Shown here one piece after another: positions 37,045 through 44,294 of a stretch of 64,000 bases of DNA. The notes under the pieces are model-generated. The model was not told the DNA's origin. It saw only the letters and a list, made by a program, of their open reading frames with translations, and made no database searches. This DNA comes from Nostoc sp. FACHB-280 (GTDB lineage: Bacteria > Cyanobacteriota > Cyanobacteriia > Cyanobacteriales > Nostocaceae): contig NZ_JACJSD010000014.1 of assembly GCF_014697615.1 (NCBI RefSeq), positions 62,001-126,000 of the forward strand, in the 5' to 3' direction. Every line of letters starts with the position of its first letter. Positions within the stretch are counted from its first letter, which is position 1. A program made the position numbers and the translations under genes.

Positions 37045-38016
37045 ATGAATCAAGATTCTGTAACTAGCCAAGCAGTTAAAGAAAAAGCCTTAGAGTTAGG
37101 CTTTCACAAAGTGGGAATTGCTGCTGTAGAAGGGGTAGATTATACAGAAGTTCAAAGACTGCAAGCATGGATAGCACTGGGTTATCACGCTGATATGGAG
37201 TGGATGGATAACCCAAAGCGGCAAGATATTCGTTTAGTAATGCCAGAAACGCGATCGCTTGTATGTGTGGCGCTGAATTATTACACCCCGCATCAGCGCC
37301 CAGAAGGAGAAGAATACGCCAAAATTTCCCGCTATGGCTGGGGACGAGACTATCACAAGGTAATGCACAAGAAACTCAAGCAGCTAAATAGCTGGTTAGA
37401 GTCTCTGGCTGAAGGTGTAAAAGCTAGGTACTATGCAGATACTGGCCCTGTGCAGGATAAAGTCTGGGCGCAAAAAGCTGGAATTGGCTGGATTGCTAAA
37501 AATGGGAATGTGATTACCAGAGAGTATGGCTCTTGGGTCTTTTTGGGGGAAGTTGTGACCAACTTAGAACTAGAATGCGATCGCCCCCATACACAACATT
37601 GTGGTAGCTGTACTCGTTGTTTAACAGCTTGTCCCACTGGTGCAATTACGCAACCCTTTGTAGTAGATGCTAATCGCTGCATTGCGTATCATACAATAGA
37701 AAATCGAGGGGAAAAATTACCAGAGGCGATCGCACCACACTTGCAAGGCTGGGTTGCGGGTTGTGATATTTGCCAAGATGTTTGTCCTTGGAATCAGCGA
37801 TTTGCCCAGACAACCGACGTGGCAGATTTTCAACCTTATCCTGGGAATATCGCGCCCAAGCTGATAGAATTAGCAAAAATCTCAGATGAGGAGTGGGATC
37901 AACAATTTCCGGCATCAGCTTTGCGGCGGATTAAGCCCGAAATGTTAAGACGGAATGCCCGTGCTAATCTTGACGCATCTAGGCAAAATAATGACTCAGA
38001 AAGTAATCGTTTTTGA
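37045..38016 (+). CDS. queG: Epoxyqueuosine reductase QueG
   Basis: A 323-residue cobalamin- and iron-sulfur-dependent enzyme that reduces epoxyqueuosine to queuosine in tRNA. The N-terminal cobalamin-binding part has LGFHKVGIAAVEG and the catalytic-Asp segment YADTGPVQDKVWAQKAGIG; the ferredoxin part has two [4Fe-4S] motifs, CGSCTRCLTACPTGAI and CDICQDVCPWNQRF. It is somewhat shorter than long bacterial QueG forms, lacking the C-terminal HEAT region, as is usual in cyanobacteria. Start ATG at 37045. The HAD gene starts 26 bp before its stop, so the two are translationally coupled. Confidence 0.96.
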   Translation: MNQDSVTSQAVKEKALELGFHKVGIAAVEGVDYTEVQRLQAWIALGYHADMEWMDNPKRQDIRLVMPETRSLVCVALNYYTPHQRPEGEEYAKISRYGWGRDYHKVMHKKLKQLNSWLESLAEGVKARYYADTGPVQDKVWAQKAGIGWIAKNGNVITREYGSWVFLGEVVTNLELECDRPHTQHCGSCTRCLTACPTGAITQPFVVDANRCIAYHTIENRGEKLPEAIAPHLQGWVAGCDICQDVCPWNQRFAQTTDVADFQPYPGNIAPKLIELAKISDEEWDQQFPASALRRIKPEMLRRNARANLDASRQNNDSESNRF

Positions 38017-38629
38017 TTTTGATGGCACAATTGCAGATACAGTAGATGCTCTTGTTGGTATTGCCAATCGTTTAGCGACAGAATTTGGCTATAAACAAAT
38101 CACTCCTGAACAACTCGCTCATTTGAGAAATTTAACTTCTAGAGAAATTATCAAATACTCAGGTGTATCTCTCTTAAAGATTCCGTTTCTCCTCAGAAAA
38201 GTTAAATCAGAACTCAAGAATAAAATTCACGAATTTCATCCAATTCCTGGAATTAAAGAAGCACTCACAGAACTGAAAAATCATGGTTATCAGTTAGGAA
38301 TTATCACATCTAACTCAAAAGAGAACGTTACGGCTTTTCTCAATAACCACGAATTAGATAACTTGTTTGATTTTATTTATTCCGGAGTCACAATCTTTGG
38401 CAAAACAACCATCATCAATAATTTATTAAAGCAAAAACAACTCTCAACTCAAGCTGTAATTTACGTTGGTGATGAAACCAGAGATATCGAAGCATCCAAA
38501 AAAGCCAATATTAAGGTAGTCGCTGTCACTTGGGGGTTTAACTCTCCAGAAGTCTTATTAAAGCAAAAACCTGACTTTTTAATCAATCATCCTAGTGAAC
38601 TGCTAGATGTTATTCAAAATTGTTGTTAA
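37991..38629 (+). CDS. HAD-superfamily phosphatase (PGP/beta-PGM-like)
   Basis: A 212-residue HAD hydrolase. Motif I VFDFDGTIADT with nucleophile Asp at about residue 9, motif II ITSNSKENV, motif III Lys in FGKTTI, and motif IV VGDETRDIEASKKA are all present, with an alpha-helical cap between motifs I and II (phosphoglycolate-phosphatase-like C1 cap). Substrates are small phosphorylated metabolites; phosphoglycolate is one candidate but the cap is not diagnostic. The ATG at 37991 overlaps queG by 26 bases; a frame extension upstream to 37955 would lie wholly inside queG. Confidence 0.9.
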   Translation: MTQKVIVFDFDGTIADTVDALVGIANRLATEFGYKQITPEQLAHLRNLTSREIIKYSGVSLLKIPFLLRKVKSELKNKIHEFHPIPGIKEALTELKNHGYQLGIITSNSKENVTAFLNNHELDNLFDFIYSGVTIFGKTTIINNLLKQKQLSTQAVIYVGDETRDIEASKKANIKVVAVTWGFNSPEVLLKQKPDFLINHPSELLDVIQNCC

Positions 38630-38731
38630 TTTTGCTTGTGTGATCTAGCAGATTGCTAAGTAGAAGTCTAAGAATTTCAAGGCTTTCAGCAATCAATACT
38701 GTCTTCATCTATGAGACTAAGACCATAAATT

Positions 38732-38795
38732 AAAAATGAAGTATGAAAGATAAAGTAGAACAATTCATACTTCACACTTCATACTTCATACTTTA
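38732..38795. repeat. Inverted heptamer array between convergent genes
   Basis: Left arm 'aatgaagtatgaaagataa' region (38732-38760) is followed by the complementary right arm of 'cttcata/cttcaca' units (38764-38795). It separates the convergent HAD and 124-residue genes. Confidence 0.7.
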
Positions 38796-38800
38796 GATGA

Positions 38801-39175
38801 CTATTTTTTAGGTTGACCTTTTTCTATAGCTTGTTTGACTAAATCATCACTAACATTAGATACGCCTTCATTATCAGAACGGCCAACTTCTTTAGCTAAC
38901 TCTAAATAATCATCAGGGTTCCCTGTAGGCTGTGCTTCCGTGCTTCTATCTTCAGCTTCGGGGACTTCTAATTTAGGTGCAGTTGCAGCTTGGGCGGCGG
39001 CTTCTCCTTCGGGAGTGCGATCTATTTCACTAACGCTAAATTGTTGTGCAGCTGCGTAATCAGCATCAAAATCAACTTTTTGTAATTTCTCTTCACCACT
39101 AGCCATATTTTCTGCTGCCAATTGTGCATCATGGGTAGTAGCTTCATTGGGATTGGGTTTTATTGTATCAGCCAT
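38801..39175 (-). CDS. Acidic hypothetical protein
   Basis: A 124-residue, strongly acidic, Ala/Glu/Asp-rich protein without hydrophobic segments, probably largely disordered. It contains repeated acidic stretches (AENMASGEEKLQKVDFDADYAAAQQF, in two parts) and ends in the basic GQPKK. A short helix-prone end (DDLVKQAIEKG) may be the conserved part. Family not recognised. It is divergent from the second HCP gene with a 217-bp spacer between starts, so shared regulation is possible. Confidence 0.65.
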   Translation of the reverse strand: MADTIKPNPNEATTHDAQLAAENMASGEEKLQKVDFDADYAAAQQFSVSEIDRTPEGEAAAQAATAPKLEVPEAEDRSTEAQPTGNPDDYLELAKEVGRSDNEGVSNVSDDLVKQAIEKGQPKK

Positions 39176-39392
39176 AATTTAACACCTTGTGTAATTTTAT
39201 TAAATGCTGGGGCGATTATATCAAGGTGAATTTATAAATTACTGCCATCTAGGGAGAGATTATTACCTCTATTAAAAGATAGAGATAAATTTTAATTCTT
39301 CATTAAAATAAGTCTTTCTCTAGGAGGGAGATTGCAATTATCAAACTTTGTTAACTCTTAGTTTGATATGTTAATTCGCACGGTGATCAAGC

Positions 39393-39923
39393 ATGACTGC
39401 AAGTTACGGAAACAACGCTCCTCAAGCATTAAGTAATGAAACTCAAAGTGTCGTAAAAGCTTTTAATAAGTTAGATACTGATGCTAAATTAGCCTGGTTT
39501 TATCTGGTTTATGAAAACATGGGCGATTCTATTACTCCTGCGGCTCCGGCTGCTGCTGAACCTGAATTAGCACCACTTTTATTAAATGATTATTTACAAC
39601 TTTCTGATGAAGCACAATTAAATGTGATGCGGGATATAGTTAACCGCAAAGACACAGAATATTCCCGTGCCTATGGTGCATTAAAAGAAAATAATCAATT
39701 ATTAGTTTGGTATGTTTGGGCAGTAGCAATGGGTGATACAGTAGTTGATTTTCCTGATGACTATGAAACTGGTAATGCGATTAATGATTTGCTATCTCAA
39801 ATTGAAGGATTAGATTTTGAAGCACAAATGTCAGTTTTTAGAACTATAGCGGGTGAAATGGGCTACAGTGATGTTCAACCAATTGAAACACAAGCAGAAA
39901 CTGGTAAAACTTCCAGTCTGTAA
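39393..39923 (+). CDS. Second helical carotenoid protein (HCP), divergent paralogue
   Basis: A 176-residue OCP N-terminal-domain homologue. Shared positions include WFYLVYENMGDSITPAAP, LNVMRDIVNRKDTEYSRAYG, LLVWYVWAVAMGDTV and MSVFRTIAGEMG, so the tunnel aromatic and Arg positions are kept; but an Ala/Pro-rich insert (AAPAAAEPELAP, about residues 51-62) and an acidic surface set it apart from the first HCP. It fits the HCP1-3 groups, which in Anabaena quench singlet oxygen rather than phycobilisomes. A C-terminal polar tail (IETQAETGKTSSL) is extra. There is no Shine-Dalgarno immediately before the ATG. Confidence 0.9.
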   Translation: MTASYGNNAPQALSNETQSVVKAFNKLDTDAKLAWFYLVYENMGDSITPAAPAAAEPELAPLLLNDYLQLSDEAQLNVMRDIVNRKDTEYSRAYGALKENNQLLVWYVWAVAMGDTVVDFPDDYETGNAINDLLSQIEGLDFEAQMSVFRTIAGEMGYSDVQPIETQAETGKTSSL

Positions 39924-40005
39924 AGAGGTTAGGGGCTAGGGACTAGAGGTTAGTGTTTTGTGTAACTTAATATACTAAAACTTCTGAAGTCTTTCGTGAA
40001 GAAGA

Positions 40006-40038
40006 AGATCCCCGACTTCTCAAAGAAGTCAGGGATCT
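40006..40038. repeat. Dispersed palindromic hairpin, possible bidirectional terminator
   Basis: AGATCCC-C-GACTTCT (40006-40020) pairs with AGAAGTC-A-GGGATCT (40024-40038) across CAA: 14 base pairs with one C/A mismatch. This GACTTC-centred hairpin is one I recall as widespread in filamentous cyanobacteria. It sits between the convergent HCP and ABC ATPase genes and is followed on the plus strand by an A-rich, not T-rich, stretch. Confidence 0.75.
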
Positions 40039-40078
40039 GGAAAAAAGGGAATCTGAAAAAACAATTTCTCAGTTCTTT

Positions 40079-40837
40079 TCAAACAGCCAAGTGAGTCAAA
40101 TCATTGGGTGTGAGATGAGAGTGTATGACTTCACCATCGCGGAACCAAACAATGCGCTGAGTTTGTCGGGCGACATCTGGTTCGTGAGTTACCATGACTA
40201 CAGTGATTCCACTGGCGTTTAATTCGGTGAAAATGTCTAACACTTCTTGGGTAGTGCGAGAGTCAAGTGCGCCTGTGGGTTCATCGGCGAGAAGAACGAC
40301 GGGACGGTTGACAATGGCACGAGCGATCGCTACTCTTTGTTGTTGTCCCCCTGAGAGTTGATTTGGTTTGTTGTTTAGGCGCTTTTCTAAACCAACTCTG
40401 GTTAAGGCGACAACGGCGCGATCGCGTCTTTCTGTGGGGTTAACATTAGCATAAGCCATTGGCAACATCACATTTTCTAAGGCTGTAAGTTGGGGTAGTA
40501 GGTGAAATTGTTGAAAGACAAACCCCAATTTTTTGTTGCGGATATGTGCCAAAGCTTTATCATCCATTTGGGCAACATCAACGTTATCTAAATAGTAATG
40601 TCCGTCTGTGGGACGGTCTAAACAGCCAATAATATTCATGGCTGTGGATTTACCTGAACCAGAAGGCCCCATAATTGAACAATACTCGCCCTCGTTGATG
40701 GTCAAATTGACATTATTCAGTGCTTTAACCTCGGTTTCGCCACTACCGTAGACTTTAAAGATATTTTCTAAACGAATGATTGCCGATTTTGGTACAGGGT
40801 TAGGAACTAAGGAATCGCTAATTGAAGCAGTTGTCAT
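40079..40837 (-). CDS. MacB/LolD-type ABC ATPase
   Basis: A 252-residue ABC ATPase of the MacB/LolD/DevA class: Walker [17 protein letters not shown] loop [17 protein letters not shown], signature [14 protein letters not shown], Walker [15 protein letters not shown] and switch His in VMVTHEPDV. The [14 protein letters not shown] sequence after Walker A is characteristic of MacB/LolD-type exporters of lipoproteins, glycolipids or macrolides; DevA of heterocyst glycolipid export belongs here. The partner membrane proteins are not adjacent, so the system cannot be named. The ATG at 40837 is chosen; 5 further codons upstream are possible. Confidence 0.9.
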   Translation of the reverse strand: MTTASISDSLVPNPVPKSAIIRLENIFKVYGSGETEVKALNNVNLTINEGEYCSIMGPSGSGKSTAMNIIGCLDRPTDGHYYLDNVDVAQMDDKALAHIRNKKLGFVFQQFHLLPQLTALENVMLPMAYANVNPTERRDRAVVALTRVGLEKRLNNKPNQLSGGQQQRVAIARAIVNRPVVLLADEPTGALDSRTTQEVLDIFTELNASGITVVMVTHEPDVARQTQRIVWFRDGEVIHSHLTPNDLTHLAV

Positions 40838-40852
40838 AAATATAGTAATCAA

Positions 40853-41597
40853 GTTTGATTTTTGAAATTATCTGTACAGTTAGTAAGTAGGAAAGAGAAT
40901 TGTTTGGACTTTTGCATTTACTGTATGTTTCCCCAATTACATCTGAGTCTTGTATTTATTTATGTGAAACGGGGCAAGCTGGAAAAGAAAAGGTAAGGAA
41001 AAATAAAACCTCAGCAGCTTTCAAACTTAACTAGGGACTGTCACAATGAAGCGGAGAGAGGCTTTCAATCTTGCTCCTCTTCCCTACGAGAGAAGGGAGT
41101 GGGAGCTAGTTTGAGATAAAGTTGCACACAGCATTATTCATTGGTATTTTCCTTTACTTCCTTTGCTCTCTGCCACCTGCCTGCATAGCGGTTATTTTTT
41201 AATTGGAAGTCCCTTACCTGGAATATCACCCTACAGAGAGAATAGGTTTTATCTAATCATAATGATAAACTTTTTCAATAAATTGCATAGTTTTGTGACT
41301 GACTGATCTAGCTATACTACCCAAGAGTGCTGGTTTGACAGGCTTTTATTCCTGAATTAACTAGCCTGGTTTGAAGCTTGACTATTCTAGAAGGTTAAGA
41401 GAGACTAACTAATGACAGATGTAATGACTTATTAAAATAATAACTTTTGTAAATTTTCTGAGATATTTATATTGAGAGATGGAACATTAGTTAAAAAATG
41501 GCAAGTTTGTGTCTAAGTAACAATGTTCCCCGGACAGGATTCTTAGCATTGTGCTAAGGGGTACAGTCCAAGCTTACTATCGTGGTTGGCCAAAAGC
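40853..41597. other. Intergenic region with a 5'-leader hairpin
   Basis: About 740 bp between divergent genes. Immediately upstream of the DUF2997 gene is a nested hairpin: CTTAGC (41542-41547) with GCTAAG (41553-41558), enclosed by GGAC (41532-41535) and GTCC (41566-41569). The 'ctttgctctctgccacctgcct' stretch near 41165-41185 is array-like. No coding frame is supported. Confidence 0.5.
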
Positions 41598-41807
41598 ATG
41601 GAGACATTAGAATTCATAATTTATCCAGACGGTCGGGTACAAGAGAAAGTCACTGGCATTGTGGGTGCTTCTTGTGCTGAAGTAACAGCGGCAATAGAAG
41701 CACAGCTGGGGCAAGTACTTAATCAAGAGCCAACCTCAGAATATTTCGCCAATCAGTTACACCAATCTAATCAGGCGAATACACAAGCTACTTACAGCGA
41801 ATGGTAA
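41598..41807 (+). CDS. DUF2997 family small protein
   Basis: A 69-residue protein; the N-terminal half, METLEFIIYPDGRVQEKVTGIVG then CAEVTAAIEAQLGQ, is the DUF2997 domain, and the Gln/Asn-rich tail is variable. The single Cys (GASC) is conserved in appearance. Function unknown. I start at ATG 41598, since relatives begin at this Met; a TTG four codons upstream is possible. It is first in a three-gene co-directional set with Ycf35 (39 bp later) and a ferredoxin, an arrangement that suggests one operon. Confidence 0.8.
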   Translation: METLEFIIYPDGRVQEKVTGIVGASCAEVTAAIEAQLGQVLNQEPTSEYFANQLHQSNQANTQATYSEW

Positions 41808-41845
41808 GTTTTCTAACAGTTTATTGTCGTTGATTTACAACCACC

Positions 41846-42232
41846 ATGTCACACTTTAGCCAAATTAAGACTCAAATTCGTAACCTTGATTCTTTAAAAG
41901 ATGCGCTAACCGATTTGGGCATCGACTGGAAACCCGGCCCCCGCGAGGTACGTGGCTATCGCGGTCAAACCCATCCTGCGGAAGTCACCATTGAGCAGGA
42001 AAATGGCTATGACATCGGCTTTAGATGGAATGGCAAAGAATACGAATTAGTAGCTGACTTGCAATACTGGCAACAAAATCTGTCTGTAGATGGTTTCTTG
42101 CGCCAAGTCACCCAACGTTATGCTTACCAAACAGTTGTTAAGGAAACTGCATTGGCTGGTTTTCAAGTTGCTGAACAACAAAAAAATGCAGACGGATCTA
42201 TTCGCTTAGTAGTACAACGCTGGAGTGCGTAA
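41846..42232 (+). CDS. ycf35: Ycf35/DUF1257 protein
   Basis: A 128-residue protein of the DUF1257 family, Ycf35 in red-algal plastids. Key stretches: MSHFSQIKTQIRNLDSLKDAL, the GYRGQ region, GYDIGFRWNGKEYELVAD and FLRQVTQRYAYQTVVKE. The role is unknown; its retention in plastid genomes points to photosynthetic metabolism. The stop overlaps the ferredoxin start by one base (TAATG), giving strong translational coupling, and the DUF2997 gene lies just upstream. It is probably a stoichiometric partner of the ferredoxin. Confidence 0.9.
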   Translation: MSHFSQIKTQIRNLDSLKDALTDLGIDWKPGPREVRGYRGQTHPAEVTIEQENGYDIGFRWNGKEYELVADLQYWQQNLSVDGFLRQVTQRYAYQTVVKETALAGFQVAEQQKNADGSIRLVVQRWSA

Positions 42233-42693
42233 TGGCTGATTTTCTGCCTTCGCCGGAGGAACAGGAAGATAATCGTTCCGGTTTGGAACCAGAATTAGGG
42301 GGTTTTTTGCGGGATAACCCAGAACGTTCTGGTTTAGAACCGGAGTTGGGTGGAGTGTTACGCCAAAAGGGTGTTTATGTTGACGAAATCACCTGTATTG
42401 GCTGTAAACACTGCGCTCATGTTGCGCGAAATACTTTTTACATTGAACCAGATTACGGGCGATCGCGCGTAATTCGTCAAGATGGGGACGCGGAAGAAGT
42501 CATCCAAGAAGCAATTGACACTTGTCCGGTTGATTGTATCCATTGGGTAGATTACACAGAACTGAGAAACTTAGAAGATGAGCGCAAATATCAAGTAATT
42601 CCTGTTGTTGGTTATCCGGTAGATATGGCAGTTGCCACTACTGAAAAACGGCGTAAAAAACAAAAACTCAAAAACAAAAAATCCCGTTATTAA
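42232..42693 (+). CDS. 4Fe-4S ferredoxin with duplicated N-terminal motif
   Basis: A 153-residue protein with one [4Fe-4S] ferredoxin module: CIGCKHCAHVARNTF and, about 45 residues on, DTCPVDCIHWV, giving the four-Cys set of a single-cluster bacterial ferredoxin. Two copies of RSGLEPELGG(F/V)LR precede it (residues 15-27 and 32-44), differing at nine synonymous codon positions but only one residue. The tail is Lys/Arg-rich (TTEKRRKKQKLKNKK) and could bind acidic surfaces or nucleic acid. It begins on the last base of the ycf35 stop codon; a terminator follows. The electron acceptor is unknown. Confidence 0.9.
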   Translation: MADFLPSPEEQEDNRSGLEPELGGFLRDNPERSGLEPELGGVLRQKGVYVDEITCIGCKHCAHVARNTFYIEPDYGRSRVIRQDGDAEEVIQEAIDTCPVDCIHWVDYTELRNLEDERKYQVIPVVGYPVDMAVATTEKRRKKQKLKNKKSRY

Positions 42694-42715
42694 AATAAAC
42701 AAATTAAATAATTAC

Positions 42716-42746
42716 AAAAAAGGGCTGGTTCATCCAGTCCTTTTTT
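42716..42746 (+). terminator. Rho-independent terminator of the DUF2997-ycf35-ferredoxin operon
   Basis: AAGGGCTGG (about 42720-42728) pairs with CCAGTCCTT (42734-42742), with one G-U pair, over the loop TTCAT and runs into six Ts. A preceding A run extends the stem. It ends 50 bases after the ferredoxin stop. Confidence 0.9.
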
Positions 42747-42751
42747 AGTAG

Positions 42752-42878
42752 AGGGAGTGGGGAGTAGGAAACCTGGATTTCTCTCTTGTGAGAAATCCAG
42801 GGGTGTGGGAGGTGTGGGAGGATAGTGAAGAAATCTTTCCCCCCTCTCTTCCCACACTCCCCCCTCTCCCCACACTCT
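42752..42878. repeat. Dispersed repeat of about 110 bp, copy B, with 12-bp hairpin
   Basis: Contains CCTGGATTTCTC (42772-42783), loop TCTTGT, GAGAAATCCAGG (42790-42801), surrounded by 'gggagtgg', 'ggtgtgggag' and 'cccacactcc' heptamer-like units. In reverse complement it matches copy A at 30104-30207; the single stem difference is a compensated pair (T-A in A, G-C in B). Confidence 0.85.
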
Positions 42879-42945
42879 CTGTACCTCTAGAATGTGTCAC
42901 GCTGGTAGTACATATTCTTATGCCTTGTTTCCAGTCCCAGCAAGA

Positions 42946-43578
42946 ATGTCTAATCAAGTTTGGTTATCACAGTTGCGAAAAAACAGAGCGATCGCAGTTA
43001 TCCGTGCGCCCAAAATCGAATTAGGAGAAAAAATGGCGATGGCGGTAGCATCTGGAGGAATGCAGCTAATTGAGATTACCTGGACTAGCGATCGCGCCGC
43101 AGAATTGATCGCTAAATTACGGATGAAATTACCAGATTGTCTAATTGGCACAGGTACACTGTTCAACGTGCAGCAGTTAGAAGATGCGATCGCGGCTGGG
43201 GCGCAATTCTTATTTTCACCCCATATTGATATCGACATGATTCACGCCGCAGTCGCTAAAGATGTGCCAATCATTCCAGGGGCGCTGACTCCTACAGAAA
43301 TTGTCACAGCTTGGCATCAAGGTGCTAGTTGTGTGAAAGTTTTTCCTGTGCAAGCAGTAGGCGGAGCCAGTTATATCAAAAGTTTACAGGCTCCCTTGGG
43401 TCATATTCCTTTAATTCCTACAGGTGGAGTCAGCCTAGAAAATGCTTCCGAATTTATCCAAGCTGGGGCTGTTGCTGTGGGCTTAAGTAGTGAATTGTTT
43501 CCAAAACAGTTGGTAGCATCTGAAAATTGGCAAGCGATCGCTCAATCTGCCAGCAACCTGATGCAGCATTTAGCGTAA
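42946..43578 (+). CDS. eda: KDPG/KHG aldolase
   Basis: A 210-residue class I aldolase that cleaves 2-keto-3-deoxy-6-phosphogluconate to pyruvate and glyceraldehyde-3-phosphate, completing the Entner-Doudoroff route, and often 4-hydroxy-2-oxoglutarate as well. Visible are IAVIRAP near the N terminus, the catalytic Glu in IEITWTSD, IGTGTLFN, the pyruvate/phosphate region IIPGALTPTEIV, the Schiff-base Lys in CVKVFPVQAVGG, and GGVSLENASEF. The ATG at 42946 begins at the family's usual MSNQ.WL..LR pattern; an extended frame from 42892 would lie in repeat DNA and is rejected. No edd is nearby, as is usual in cyanobacteria. Confidence 0.93.
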   Translation: MSNQVWLSQLRKNRAIAVIRAPKIELGEKMAMAVASGGMQLIEITWTSDRAAELIAKLRMKLPDCLIGTGTLFNVQQLEDAIAAGAQFLFSPHIDIDMIHAAVAKDVPIIPGALTPTEIVTAWHQGASCVKVFPVQAVGGASYIKSLQAPLGHIPLIPTGGVSLENASEFIQAGAVAVGLSSELFPKQLVASENWQAIAQSASNLMQHLA

Positions 43579-43661
43579 CAAAATACACATCTACTGGTTT
43601 TTTAGGCTAAAAAGTAAAAAGGAAGAAATTCTTAAGACTACCTTGTAAAAGTGCATACATC

Positions 43662-44174
43662 ATGAAAAGTCTGATTGATTCTCACCCAATGCACCACTTC
43701 AAAAAAATAGTGATTAGTGCAGCAGTATGTTTGAGTGTGATTGGTGTTTGCACAAATACAGTCACAGCCAGTTCCAAAAACGAGACTATTAAACAAAATA
43801 TCCAAACCTTACAAAAATCCGATCAACGTTGGATACAAGTGAATCTTGCAACACAAAGATTAACCGCCTGGGAAGGGGGAAAAGCTGTTTATGCAGTGAC
43901 TATTTCCACAGGCAAACAGTCTACTCCCACACGTACTGGTAGCTTTAAAATCCAATCTAAACATAAATCAACCCGAATGCGTGGCAGAGATTATGACGTT
44001 CCCAACGTCCCTTATGCAATGTTTTACCAAGGTAATTACGGAATTCACGGGGCTTACTGGCATAAAAAATTTGGTACACCTGTAAGTCATGGTTGCATTA
44101 ACGTCGCACCTAACCATGCGAAATGGTTATTTAATTGGGCATCCGTCGGCACACCTGTTGTCATTCACAAATAA
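43662..44174 (+). CDS. L,D-transpeptidase (YkuD domain), exported
   Basis: A 170-residue protein with an N-terminal signal-like segment (IVISAAVCLSVIGVCTNTVTAS) and a YkuD catalytic domain: VNLATQRLTAWEGG, VTISTGKQSTPTRTG, then GIHGAYWHKKFGTPVSHGCINV with catalytic Cys in SHGC and the HG His. The family forms or edits 3-3 crosslinks or attaches lipoproteins to peptidoglycan; some transfer D-amino acids. It is complete in catalytic residues. Start ATG at 43662; a second Met at codon 10 is a plausible alternative that would give a more standard signal peptide. It converges on the BASS gene. Confidence 0.9.
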   Translation: MKSLIDSHPMHHFKKIVISAAVCLSVIGVCTNTVTASSKNETIKQNIQTLQKSDQRWIQVNLATQRLTAWEGGKAVYAVTISTGKQSTPTRTGSFKIQSKHKSTRMRGRDYDVPNVPYAMFYQGNYGIHGAYWHKKFGTPVSHGCINVAPNHAKWLFNWASVGTPVVIHK

Positions 44175-44192
44175 CCTGGACTAAGACATAAA

Positions 44193-44252
44193 GCTAGGGT
44201 GTAGGGTTATAGGGGTGTATGTATCTAAAACCATTTCATCCCTATACCCAAC
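44193..44252. repeat. Inverted heptamer arrays between convergent genes
   Basis: The G-rich array 'ctagggtgtagggttatag' region (44193-44220) faces the C-rich 'ccctatacccaacc' (44239-44252) across AT-rich sequence. Same repeat family as 11801-11884. Confidence 0.6.
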
Positions 44253-44294
44253 CTCCGCAAACAATCTTGGTGCGTCAGTCCTGTCCTAATCAAA

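Noticed and set aside
39322-39361. AGGAGG followed by a 9-codon TTG frame upstream of the second HCP gene
   Set aside because: The spacing is short, the frame is tiny and there is no sign of coupling. It is noted only as a possible leader.
42788-42945. Open frames through the repeat upstream of the KDPG aldolase gene
   Set aside because: They translate low-complexity repeat DNA. The aldolase start at 42946 matches the family start.
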